From: Firmicutes bacterium UBA3941
Lineage (GTDB): Bacteria; Bacillota; Clostridia; Caldicoprobacterales; UBA3941
DNA: 9,489 bases
Direction of reading: 5' to 3'
Assembly: GCA_002385665.1 (NCBI GenBank)
Contig: DGDX01000018.1
Coordinates: 597-10,085 of the forward strand
A model generated the notes under the pieces. It did no database searches. It was not told the DNA's origin and saw only the letters and a program-made list of their open reading frames with translations. Shown in pieces: positions 1-7,485 of the stretch. The translations under genes and the position numbers were made by a program. Positions within the stretch are counted from its first letter, which is position 1. Each line of letters opens with the position of its first letter.

Positions 1-425
1 TTTATATGCCAATACTTATCGCTGGGAGCCAGTTGGGGCGGTAAAAAGCCCCTGCCATTGTCCTTATCCAGCAGAACAGCAGCGGGCTCTCCGTCATCTA
101 TGTATTTTTTGTATACAAAAGAGAGGTCAATGCGAACTCCATCGGAATAAATCATCATATAGTTGAAATTACCGTCTCCCACTGGATCACGCATAGCTTC
201 CGGCATCTGCATAATCAGAGGCTTTCCAAAGTGTTCTTCAACCCATGCAGGATTATTGTAGAAGGGCGTAATGTCCTCGACGAAATAACTGATATCGTAA
301 TCCTGGTAGATGTCCTTTGGTATGGCGGGGTTTGCCCGGGAACCGACCAGCAGTACTGCCCGTATACGCTCATCAGCCCTGGCCACGTCCAGGATCAGGT
401 CCATCACTTCTTGTTCTGTTCGCAT
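1..425 (-). CDS. Aminoglycoside 6-adenylyltransferase-like protein (ANT(6)/AadK-AadE family), 3' end off the left edge
   Basis: The first 141 residues of a nucleotidyltransferase are visible; the family is usually about 285-290 residues, so roughly half the gene lies beyond position 1. ANT(6) enzymes transfer AMP from ATP to the 6-hydroxyl of streptomycin in the cytoplasm. Seen in the sequence: a start reading MRTEQEVMDLILDVA, the nucleotide-binding G28-S29-R30-x-N32 signature, the metal-binding pair in Q41-D42-Y43-D44, and a third carboxylate D100 in RIDLS. This matches the polymerase-beta fold layout of AadK/AadE. The ATG at 425 has an AGGAGGG site 11 bases upstream and begins 15 bp after the lipoprotein stop, so the two are probably co-transcribed. 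GC is far higher than next door (about 57% over 301-420 by hand count, about 27% over 541-600). Family assignment is firm. Actual streptomycin resistance cannot be judged because the C-terminal domain is absent. Confidence 0.9.
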   Translation of the reverse strand, partial: MRTEQEVMDLILDVARADERIRAVLLVGSRANPAIPKDIYQDYDISYFVEDITPFYNNPAWVEEHFGKPLIMQMPEAMRDPVGDGNFNYMMIYSDGVRIDLSFVYKKYIDDGEPAAVLLDKDNGRGFLPPQLAPSDKYWHI

Positions 426-440
426 TATTTAGTCACCCTC

Positions 441-956
441 CTATCCCAAATCCTTTACTATTTTGAACCAATCCACATATCCATCTTCGTCCAGTCTGAT
501 GATTCCCTTACCCTCTGTAAGCTGGGTTGTATTATCGTCAAATCTTTTTTCGATTGTGATGGTATAATAGACTTGATTTTCTTTTTGATTATGCTCCATT
601 TCAACATCTTTTATAATGAATTGACATTTTTCTTTCAACGCCTGTTGATAGTATCTTGTTATATATCCATTGGCTATTAAGTCTAACACTGCATTTTCAG
701 TAGAATACTCATCAATTTTTAAGATAAAGGGTTCGTATATTTCCTCATCTTCGATTACATATATGCCCTCAACTTCGTGAGTCTTAAGATATTCTTCCAC
801 TTTATTAACCATATCCTCATATTCATCCGTACTTTCTACCTGATATACTCCCTTGAGGAATCCATTGATATTGCTCTCTTTAACAGACTCATTGGAACAG
901 CCCAGGAACATGGAAACTATTATCAGGCATAAAATGATTAAGTTTCTTTTATACAT
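441..956 (-). CDS. Small predicted lipoprotein of unknown function
   Basis: A 171-residue protein. The N-terminus is a lipoprotein signal: MYKR, a hydrophobic core (residues 6-18), then lipobox F17-L18-G19-C20, so it should be exported, lipidated on C20 and held on the outer face of the cytoplasmic membrane. The mature part is acidic (runs such as EDEEIYE and DEYEDMVNKVEEY) and ends in alternating strands (QVYYTITIEKRF, KGIIRLDEDGYVDWFKIV), suggesting a small alpha/beta domain. I do not recognise the family. The frame is open upstream to 1031, but the ATG at 956 is chosen because AGGAGGG sits 6 bases before it and the signal peptide begins exactly there. It is followed 15 bp later by the ANT(6)-like gene on the same strand. 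The low GC and unrelated product suggest the two genes have different histories. Confidence 0.85.
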   Translation of the reverse strand: MYKRNLIILCLIIVSMFLGCSNESVKESNINGFLKGVYQVESTDEYEDMVNKVEEYLKTHEVEGIYVIEDEEIYEPFILKIDEYSTENAVLDLIANGYITRYYQQALKEKCQFIIKDVEMEHNQKENQVYYTITIEKRFDDNTTQLTEGKGIIRLDEDGYVDWFKIVKDLG

Positions 957-1261
957 GGTTTTCCCTCCTCTAACATAAGCATAATAAGGAAACCTGTAGA
1001 TGTCTAAAACACTAGCGTGTGAAATTGGCAAGTGTCCCTATCTTTACTTTTGACAAAAAGTTCGTGCAAAAGTCCTCCATTTAATGTAATATTATACTAA
1101 GCCATGATTCATACTCCTCGATTTGATGTTTTTTGACACTAATACATAATTCATGATATAAGCTTTGCTCAACTTCTTCTGTCTGATTAATATAAACAAA
1201 GAAAGCAAGATGCCGGTAATTATATAAAGCCAACGATAAACAAATCCGATGAGGTGGTACT
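957..1261. other. Divergent intergenic region without a convincing gene
   Basis: This 305-bp AT-rich stretch lies between the lipoprotein start (minus) and the winged-helix gene start (plus). It holds the lipoprotein promoter candidate. It also has a small inverted repeat at 1046-1061 (ACTTTT, loop GACA, AAAAGT). An open minus-strand frame (1081 to about 1215) ends in EEYESWLSIILH; its composition is protein-like, but it has no start codon with a ribosome binding site and it overlaps the neighbouring gene, so it may be a gene remnant or chance. An AT-rich TATATAAA lies at 1221-1228 upstream of the plus-strand gene without a good -35. No RNA gene or mobile-element end was recognised. Confidence 0.5.
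978..1006 (-). promoter_or_regulatory. Candidate sigma-A promoter for the lipoprotein gene
   Basis: On the minus strand TAGACA (-35, 1006-1001) and TATGCT (-10, 983-978) are separated by exactly 17 bp, 9 of 12 consensus matches. An overlapping alternative -10, TATTAT, lies at 986-981. Transcription would begin around 970, just ahead of the AGGAGGG site, giving a very short leader. Found by eye only. Confidence 0.4.
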
Positions 1262-1579
1262 ATGCTTAACGGAAAACAAATCAGCCTATTCGATCGTAAT
1301 GAAGACATTTCATCTCTATCCGAAATCCCGGATGACGTTATATTCTACGTCCCCAAAATAATAGGCGAGTTAGGCCTGGCCTTGGATAAGGGGCTTAATA
1401 AGACGGAGATTAAATCAACCTTTCAAAAGTTTAATACTAAAAAGATCGATATAGCTTTAGGACTATTGGAAGAGCTTGGTTATATTCAGGAGATAGCAAC
1501 GGACAATAGAACAGAAAGAAGATATCGTATAACTATCTCAGGGGTCAAAAAACTTCAGGAGATGTACGCAGATCAATAA
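1262..1579 (+). CDS. Small winged-helix DNA-binding protein with an N-terminal clamp-binding-like motif
   Basis: A 105-residue cytoplasmic protein. Residues about 28-103 read as a winged helix-turn-helix: helix VPKIIGELGLAL, HTH helices in NKTEIKSTFQKF and DIALGLLEELGYIQEI, then a basic wing around DNRTERRYRITISGVKKL. This resembles MarR/PadR-like or phage-type wHTH domains, but I cannot name the family. The N-terminal tail carries Q6-I7-S8-L9-F10-D11, one residue from the bacterial sliding-clamp consensus QL(S/D)LF, followed by an acidic linker. The ATG at 1262 follows GAGGTGG (1251-1257) with a 4-base gap. It is the only convincing plus-strand gene in the window and converges on the HEPN-CBS gene. 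A role as a small regulator or replication accessory factor is inference. Confidence 0.8.
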   Translation: MLNGKQISLFDRNEDISSLSEIPDDVIFYVPKIIGELGLALDKGLNKTEIKSTFQKFNTKKIDIALGLLEELGYIQEIATDNRTERRYRITISGVKKLQEMYADQ

Positions 1580-1584
1580 ACTAC

Positions 1585-1603
1585 TGGCGTAATGGATACG
1601 CCA
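1585..1603. terminator. Hairpin between convergent genes, possible bidirectional terminator
   Basis: TGGCGTA (1585-1591), loop ATGGA, TACGCCA (1597-1603): a perfect 7-bp stem with a 5-base loop, 5 bases after the plus-strand stop and 36 bases past the minus-strand stop. The location between convergent genes suits a shared terminator. There is no clear T-run on either side, so intrinsic termination would be weak. Confidence 0.45.
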
Positions 1604-1639
1604 TCTCCAATAACTAAATAAGCATCCTTTTAGGCAGTT

Positions 1640-2374
1640 CTACTCTTCCCTATAACCGGCTATATCCCAGGCTGTAACCAAGCCTAGCAGCTTTTCATTC
1701 GGATCCCCGTTATCAGTTATAAATACTACAGCCAGCCTCTTCTCCTGTCTTAGCTCTTTTGCAAACATATCCTCAATATCTATAACCAGAGTATCTCTGG
1801 ATACAAACGCAAAGGATTCACTCTCATGCCTGTCAATGGGTATGAAGTCAGAGAAATCTCTGATCTTCGCATCCTTTGCTAACAGACAATCCATAGAGTT
1901 AACTATATATGAAAACACAGTATTCTCACTAAACACCCCTACAAACCTTCCCTCTTCAATAATAGGAACATGGGTATATGCGTACTTATTCATAGCTATC
2001 ATTATATCCAATGCCCTATCATCAAGTCTGGCAGTATAGATATCTTTACCTTTTACCGCTATCGTATCCAGTGCTCTTGCCGGCCTTAGTACGTAATCCA
2101 GTATTTTTTTATATTTCTCCACTACATAATCATGGGGATCTGCAATTGGCTGTGCATACCTGTTATATGGATTATGTATGATCGCATTTCGGAGCCTGGC
2201 AAAGGATAAAAGCTCGTCCATATAGATATTGAACACCTTATTTTTCCTGGCCATCTTCCTTATCAGATCACTATGTGATGCCTTATGATCCTGATTCAGT
2301 TCTTTCCTCATAAAGTCGTCAAGCTCATTGTAAATGGTGATAAAATCCTCAAAGTTCTTACTATTATTAGCCAT
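1640..2374 (-). CDS. HEPN-like domain fused to a CBS-domain pair
   Basis: A 244-residue soluble protein. The N-terminal 95 residues are all-helical and contain L61-R62-N63-A64-I65-I66-H67-N68, an R-N-x3-H motif of the Rx4-6H type that marks HEPN domains. In many HEPN proteins that Arg/His pair is the metal-independent RNase site. Residues about 98-244 form two CBS motifs (strands THVPIIEEGRFVGVFSENTV and RLAVVFITDNG...LLGLVTAWDIAG). Such CBS pairs usually bind adenine nucleotides and regulate an attached domain. A nucleotide-gated RNase or a nucleotide sensor is therefore plausible but unproven; a HEPN domain may also be purely structural. The ATG at 2374 has GAGGGGG (2381-2387) 6 bases upstream. 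It lies 218 bp downstream of the giant helicase on the same strand. A TATAAT on the minus strand at 2461-2456 lacks a good -35, so co-transcription with the helicase remains possible. Confidence 0.75.
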   Translation of the reverse strand: MANNSKNFEDFITIYNELDDFMRKELNQDHKASHSDLIRKMARKNKVFNIYMDELLSFARLRNAIIHNPYNRYAQPIADPHDYVVEKYKKILDYVLRPARALDTIAVKGKDIYTARLDDRALDIMIAMNKYAYTHVPIIEEGRFVGVFSENTVFSYIVNSMDCLLAKDAKIRDFSDFIPIDRHESESFAFVSRDTLVIDIEDMFAKELRQEKRLAVVFITDNGDPNEKLLGLVTAWDIAGYREE

Positions 2375-2410
2375 CCAAATCCCCCTCTGATATGAATCAC
2401 AACACGAAAC

Positions 2411-2451
2411 GGGGGCAGATCCCTTGACCTATACAAAAAACACCTGTCCCC
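2411..2451. repeat. REP/MITE-like inverted repeat
   Basis: GGGGGCAG (2411-2418) pairs with CTGTCCCC (2444-2451), 8 bp including one G-U pair, around a 25-base spacer containing CCCTTGACC. It lies in the 218-bp gap between the giant helicase stop and the HEPN-CBS start. GC-rich GGGGACAG-type palindromes of this look occur as dispersed REP-like elements in some Clostridia, but only one copy is in this window, so mobility is inference. It could also act as an mRNA-stabilising or terminator hairpin after the helicase gene. Confidence 0.4.
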
Positions 2452-2592
2452 TGATATTATATATTTTATCATATTTTTGCTGGCCTGATATATCTTTTAC
2501 TTCAGGTGATAGCTGCAATCTTTTGGTAACCTTGCGATGTTCATACTATCATGTGCCCTGTTGGCCTTTCAAATTGACCATTATAACTGTAT

Positions 2593-5500
2593 TCATTTAT
2601 ACTTTGATAAATAAATTGCATCCACCGCCCTCTCGAAATGTATTTCCGGCAGAATAATTCTTATTTCATTTTCGGTATTCTCCTTCTTCCAATATACAAT
2701 AAAGCCTATCCTCGCCTTTTTAGGCACATAGCCGTACTCTTTCATGGTTTCTATCTGTTCCACAAATTGCTTCGAGAACCTCAATACCGCTTGTCCTCTT
2801 TTATTGCAACAGAAATGACCATCAACAATGAGTTGATCTCCACTAACTAAATTCGAAATCAAGAGTTGCCGGCATATAAAATAATCCAGCCATATATCCC
2901 TGTAACCTAGTTGAATTGTAAGTTCATTGGGACGTGTATATAGGTTGAAATCATCAATGACTTCCAAATTTCTTGTTCTTATATGGTCTAAATAGTTGCC
3001 GTTGTAATGAATGGTTAGATTTTGCTTGGTCCTGGTTATAGCCACGTAGAGCAGGCGCCTGGATTCATCAGTCATGCAGGAGAACCTATCCAGCATCAGA
3101 TAAACGTTATCAAATTCCCTGCCCTTGGCCTTATGGATAGTGGATACAAAGATGGTTTCCAAGCTTTCATCATAAAAATCCTCCAGCTTTGATTCCCGGA
3201 TAAAAACCTCCAGATCCGATATATATTTATACCTTGTATTGGTTTGCTCAAAATCCCTGATTATATTTTCGCAGAGATTATAATTTAGGCTGTTGCCAAA
3301 CCTGTTCTTAAGCATCCTCTTGGCCTTTTCCCATGTGTCATCATCGATAACATACATATCTTCTGACAGGTTTAAATAGTTCAGAAAAGCACGTACCTCC
3401 AGGATATTGTACAAATTAAACCCGTCATTTGTTTGAATAAGCTTTGTCTTCATCCCTCTTTTGGATAAAAGCCCGGCAACAAGTATTGCCTCTTCATTTG
3501 TTTTAGTCAATACACAGGTAGTTCCGGAGATTTCCTCCTTAAGCATATTGTTAACCAACGGTACTATCAGGTTGTCGCTTCTGTATCTGTATAACCTTAT
3601 CTTCCCGGGATCATTTTGGACAGGCATAATCCTGGTCTTCTTCAATCTATTCCCTATTCTTTCCAGGAACTGATTGGAAAAATCGACTATATTGCTCTTG
3701 CTCCTAAAGTTTTCCACCAGCTCATACATGACCGCTTCCTTATCCTCAATAAGCCGCCTTAGGTATTCCGAGCTTGAACCACGAAACTCAAAGATATTCT
3801 GGTCATCATCTCCTACGGCAATTACCCTCATATCTTCATTGTATTCCATCAGTGCACAGATAAGGTCATATTCGTCTGCATCTATATCCTGGGCCTCATC
3901 AATAACCAGCACTGTCTTTGTTATCCTTCTTGGCTCAACTTCACCACTCCTAATCTTTTTCACAGCTTCCCTTATTATTTCATCAGACTTTTCAATGGTA
4001 CCGACCCTGCCCAGCAGATCGAAACAGTAGGAATGGAAGGTTTTTATCTCTATAAAATTGGCTGCATTACCCACAAGGTTAATAAGCCGCTTCTTAAATT
4101 CAGTTACAGCAGCCCTGGAAAAGGTGATCATAAGCATCTGTTCATGTTTGACATCCTCCATGTAAAATAATGAAGCCAATTTGTGTACCAAAATCCTGGT
4201 CTTGCCGCTTCCGGGACCGGCAGCCACAACGATGTATTTAGATTCCCTGTCGTTTATTACCCTAAGCTGAGCCGGGGACAGTTCTCCAAATAGCTGCCTG
4301 AACTTGGCCGGGGTAATAGTTTTCTTAATCTCATCTTGCCGGCTGCCCTTAAAATACTTATTTAAGAATGATCTGTAATTCAGCTGAAAATAGTCATCTA
4401 CAAACTGTAATGCCGCCTTGTAATCCTCTATCATCTTTTTTGCATATTCACCGACAATGTGTATCTGTTGGACCTTATTCGTGTAGAACTGATTCAGCTT
4501 ATCATAATCCTCCAACTTGTATTGTTTCCTGTTATCCTTTTCAAGCCTATGGATTGAAAGGGCGTTGTATACCACCATAAAGCCGCCTTCGATTTTTATT
4601 GCATCGATTTTTGACAGGTAGTATAAGGTATCCTCTACATCATCCAAGGTCACATTCGTGTCTAAAAGGGTGGGTCTACCTTCAAACGCCTTCTTTATGC
4701 CCACCAGGGAGAACTCCACCAGAATTTCCTGATTGTCCTTGGAATGCCTGGCCGATTTCTTTCCAATGCTTTCGTAGAGATGTTCTATGGTAAACATTGC
4801 CAGCTCATGTCGCTTGGTGATTTTCTCTTCCAACTCTTCAATATTTCCGACCAGGAGGATTGCTACATGATTCCTGGAATATCTGTGATTCGATTTTTTT
4901 ATCCAATTCTTAATTGCCCAGAAATTCAGGATGGTTTTTAACCTGGATGGGGTTACATCTTCACATCCGTATAGCTCGGCCTGTTCACTGAGCTCTTTAA
5001 CATTGAATACCATTTCCTGGTTGTCCAGAACCGTAAGCAAAAACCTTTCTATTTGACAAAATGATCTGAGTATCCTTAATGAATAATTCATATTCTGCCT
5101 TTTTTTTATAAAGGCTGTCATGTCCTTGGTATCCGCCAGAATACTTTCCTCTCGGAGGAGGTTTACTATTCTTATCACAATCCCTTTGGGAATACCCAGA
5201 TAATCTGATATATAATCGACCCTTGACTCCGCTTCTTCATCGCTCAGGTGCATCCGGCTCTTGCTGGAAAACAGCATACTTATTATTCTTGCAGCTGTCA
5301 CTTTATCAGCTTTCTCAAACTTATCCGATGCATTTATCCTTTCAATGGCCTCCTTTGCATTTCGAGCCAGGATACTGTTTGCAAATACCCTCACTTCATT
5401 CTGTCCCCGCCTTAGATAGCCTGCATCCTCCAAAGCTGCAATAGCTGCAATTACCTTATTTTCAATATCCCTTATACTGTCATCCCAGCCGGCCTTTCGG

Positions 5501-7422
5501 GCAATCTCCAGTGCGGATTGGGATACCGTAGACCGAAACCTGGTGATATCCTTTATGGCCTTCCATACCTGTTGAATCTCCCTGATGCTGAGCTTTGTTT
5601 GATTCAGCAGGATAAAATGCTTGCCAAGATCATCATCATTAAACAGTACATAGCAGTCTGCAGACATGGACTCGTCCCTGCCAGCCCTTCCCGCTTCCTG
5701 AATATAGTTTTCAAGGGAGTCTGATATGTCAAAATGTATAACCATACCTACATCCTTTTTATCGACTCCCATTCCAAAGGCAGAAGTTGCAACTATTATG
5801 TTGACTTCACCTTTAATGAATGCATCTTGATTTAGTGTTTTTTCCTCCTTATCCATCCTTCCATGGTATGGCTTTGCGGGATAACCATCAGCTGTTAACC
5901 TGTGAGCCAGGGAAACAGCCCTTCTGGTTCTGGATACATAGATGATGGTGGGACATTTCTTCTCGTCCAACAGATCTCTGACGGTATTGTATTTTTCTTC
6001 TTCGTTATCCTTCTTCAGAACCCTGTATCTCAGGTTTGTCCTTGCTATCCTTGTGGTATACAGTTCAAGATCAAGGTTTAACTTATCCTTGAAGTACTTC
6101 CTGATATCCTCTATAACATTTTGCTTGGCAGTTGCAGTAAAGCAGGAAACCGGGATTTCCGGAATATTTTTCTTCTCCTTGATGTACTTTATAAACTCGC
6201 CTATATATAGATAATCCACCCTGAAATCCTGTCCCCAGGCAGAAAAGCAATGGGCTTCATCAATGACAAATCTGTCAATGTTCCTTCCCAAAAGAAGCTT
6301 TTCAATGGTCCTGGATCTCAATGATTCCGGTGCGATATATAAAATGGAGGCCAGCCCAGCCTCAACTCTTTGTATGGACTTTGATCTTTCGATGGGGTCT
6401 TGAAGCCCATTTATGGTAACGGCTTCGGTGATACCCGCCTTTTCAAGATTGTCAACCTGATCCTTCATAAGTGACTGCAGGGGCGAAATGACTACGGTCA
6501 AGCTTTTGGAGTTTGCACCGCTCATCAGAGCAGGGACTTGAAAGGTAATGGATTTTCCTCCACCGGTAGGGAATACAGCCAGCAGGGATTTACCATCAAC
6601 TGCAGCCCTTACAGCTTTCTCCTGCAAGGGTTCCCCACCAAAGGTTCTAAAGAAATCAAAACCGAAAAACCTTTTAAGGCCCTTGTGTATATCCAGGGCC
6701 TCAGCGCAATAGGAGCAACCCTTAAGGCAGGTCCGTTCTCTCAACAAGGTCATGACATTCTGAATTTCCGGAAAGCTTTTTAATGCCCAGGACGGGGTAA
6801 TGGAATATCTGTCATTGACATTTATAAGGGCGAGACAGTAGGCCAGTTCAACAGGGTATCTGGCTGTGATCCCTTTAAGATCCGCTTCACTACAGATTTT
6901 GGAATGAAATCTTTCACGGATTATCCTTACTATGTTAATCTCTTTCACTTCATATCCAAGGAAATGGAAGAAGGCTGAAAACTCACTTTTATCCCTTAAC
7001 AGATAATAAAAGATTGCCTTTAGATCATCGTCCAATCTCAAAAAGGCTGTAACTTCATCGTAAAAAAGGTCCCTGGCCTTTATTGAATCGTTTAGGGGAT
7101 TATTAAGATCATTTGTCTGCAGTTTATCGTCCTTTAACAAGGCGTGATAGGGCTTGGCCGGAAACAATAGGGGAGAGAGATACAAGGTGTCAATATACTT
7201 TAAATCCCGTAGTTTTGCCTGGGTGAAAACATGCTGGATATATTTTAAATCATGGTTAAGGATATTATGGCCGCAAATATACCGGGTTCCTTGTAAGAAC
7301 TCAATAAATTCCGCAACACTGCCAGAGTGAAATGATCTGCCATCGGCTTTAATCCCGCCTATGTCAACTATCCTTTCACTACCTGGATCAATTTCCATAT
7401 CAAAAAAAGTAATTGGTTTCAT
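2593..7422 (-). CDS. Giant DEDD exonuclease - RecQ helicase - UvrD helicase fusion
   Basis: A 1609-residue protein with two ATP-driven DNA motors. Residues 1-130 are a DnaQ-like 3'-5' exonuclease domain: D8/E10 in FFDMEID, D58 in GHNILNHD, D112 in NNPLND, with Asn107 where DEDDh enzymes usually have the general-base His. A Cys cluster C232-x3-C236-x2-C239 follows. RecQ core, about 250-610: Walker A PTGGGKS (285-291), DEAH 388-391 followed by CFSAWGQDF, TATA 429-432, SAFGMGVD and QEAGRAGRD (575-583). A RecQ-C-terminal-like winged-helix region and helical linker run to about 1035. UvrD/Rep core, about 1045-1480: Q1052, Walker A AGPGSGKT (1068-1075), IDEAQD (1174-1179), GDDDQNIFEFRG, ENFRS, STIHKAKGREFD (1427-1438), YVAITRTK (1459-1466). 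Residues 1490-1609 are unassigned. ATG 7422 is preferred (weak GGTGGGTG site); an upstream in-frame TTG (7473) has no site and almost coincides with the transcript start. Probable role: DNA unwinding and processing in repair, recombination or defence. Confidence 0.93.
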   Translation of the reverse strand: MKPITFFDMEIDPGSERIVDIGGIKADGRSFHSGSVAEFIEFLQGTRYICGHNILNHDLKYIQHVFTQAKLRDLKYIDTLYLSPLLFPAKPYHALLKDDKLQTNDLNNPLNDSIKARDLFYDEVTAFLRLDDDLKAIFYYLLRDKSEFSAFFHFLGYEVKEINIVRIIRERFHSKICSEADLKGITARYPVELAYCLALINVNDRYSITPSWALKSFPEIQNVMTLLRERTCLKGCSYCAEALDIHKGLKRFFGFDFFRTFGGEPLQEKAVRAAVDGKSLLAVFPTGGGKSITFQVPALMSGANSKSLTVVISPLQSLMKDQVDNLEKAGITEAVTINGLQDPIERSKSIQRVEAGLASILYIAPESLRSRTIEKLLLGRNIDRFVIDEAHCFSAWGQDFRVDYLYIGEFIKYIKEKKNIPEIPVSCFTATAKQNVIEDIRKYFKDKLNLDLELYTTRIARTNLRYRVLKKDNEEEKYNTVRDLLDEKKCPTIIYVSRTRRAVSLAHRLTADGYPAKPYHGRMDKEEKTLNQDAFIKGEVNIIVATSAFGMGVDKKDVGMVIHFDISDSLENYIQEAGRAGRDESMSADCYVLFNDDDLGKHFILLNQTKLSIREIQQVWKAIKDITRFRSTVSQSALEIARKAGWDDSIRDIENKVIAAIAALEDAGYLRRGQNEVRVFANSILARNAKEAIERINASDKFEKADKVTAARIISMLFSSKSRMHLSDEEAESRVDYISDYLGIPKGIVIRIVNLLREESILADTKDMTAFIKKRQNMNYSLRILRSFCQIERFLLTVLDNQEMVFNVKELSEQAELYGCEDVTPSRLKTILNFWAIKNWIKKSNHRYSRNHVAILLVGNIEELEEKITKRHELAMFTIEHLYESIGKKSARHSKDNQEILVEFSLVGIKKAFEGRPTLLDTNVTLDDVEDTLYYLSKIDAIKIEGGFMVVYNALSIHRLEKDNRKQYKLEDYDKLNQFYTNKVQQIHIVGEYAKKMIEDYKAALQFVDDYFQLNYRSFLNKYFKGSRQDEIKKTITPAKFRQLFGELSPAQLRVINDRESKYIVVAAGPGSGKTRILVHKLASLFYMEDVKHEQMLMITFSRAAVTEFKKRLINLVGNAANFIEIKTFHSYCFDLLGRVGTIEKSDEIIREAVKKIRSGEVEPRRITKTVLVIDEAQDIDADEYDLICALMEYNEDMRVIAVGDDDQNIFEFRGSSSEYLRRLIEDKEAVMYELVENFRSKSNIVDFSNQFLERIGNRLKKTRIMPVQNDPGKIRLYRYRSDNLIVPLVNNMLKEEISGTTCVLTKTNEEAILVAGLLSKRGMKTKLIQTNDGFNLYNILEVRAFLNYLNLSEDMYVIDDDTWEKAKRMLKNRFGNSLNYNLCENIIRDFEQTNTRYKYISDLEVFIRESKLEDFYDESLETIFVSTIHKAKGREFDNVYLMLDRFSCMTDESRRLLYVAITRTKQNLTIHYNGNYLDHIRTRNLEVIDDFNLYTRPNELTIQLGYRDIWLDYFICRQLLISNLVSGDQLIVDGHFCCNKRGQAVLRFSKQFVEQIETMKEYGYVPKKARIGFIVYWKKENTENEIRIILPEIHFERAVDAIYLSKYK

Positions 7423-7485
7423 GTTCTCACCCACCAGAAACCCAATAAATGGATAATATGAAATACATGTCAATTTATGTGAATT

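Noticed and set aside
1046..1061. TTGACA within an inverted repeat as a plus-strand promoter
   Set aside because: No -10 hexamer lies 16-18 bp downstream, and the nearest plus-strand gene starts about 200 bp away.
1081..1308. Minus-strand open frame of 75 codons overlapping the wHTH gene start
   Set aside because: Its 5' half is the antisense of the start and ribosome binding site of the plus-strand gene, and it has no ribosome binding site of its own. Only the last 45 residues look protein-like, too little to call a gene.
2424..6783. Numerous plus-strand open frames of 60-120 codons opposite the helicase fusion
   Set aside because: They are antisense shadows of a long gene whose motifs are unambiguous, and none shows a coherent domain or ribosome binding site.
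7423..7473. Extended N-terminus of the helicase fusion beginning at TTG 7473
   Set aside because: The predicted transcript start lies about 6 bases from this TTG and there is no ribosome binding site before it. The ATG at 7422 begins directly with the exonuclease motif.
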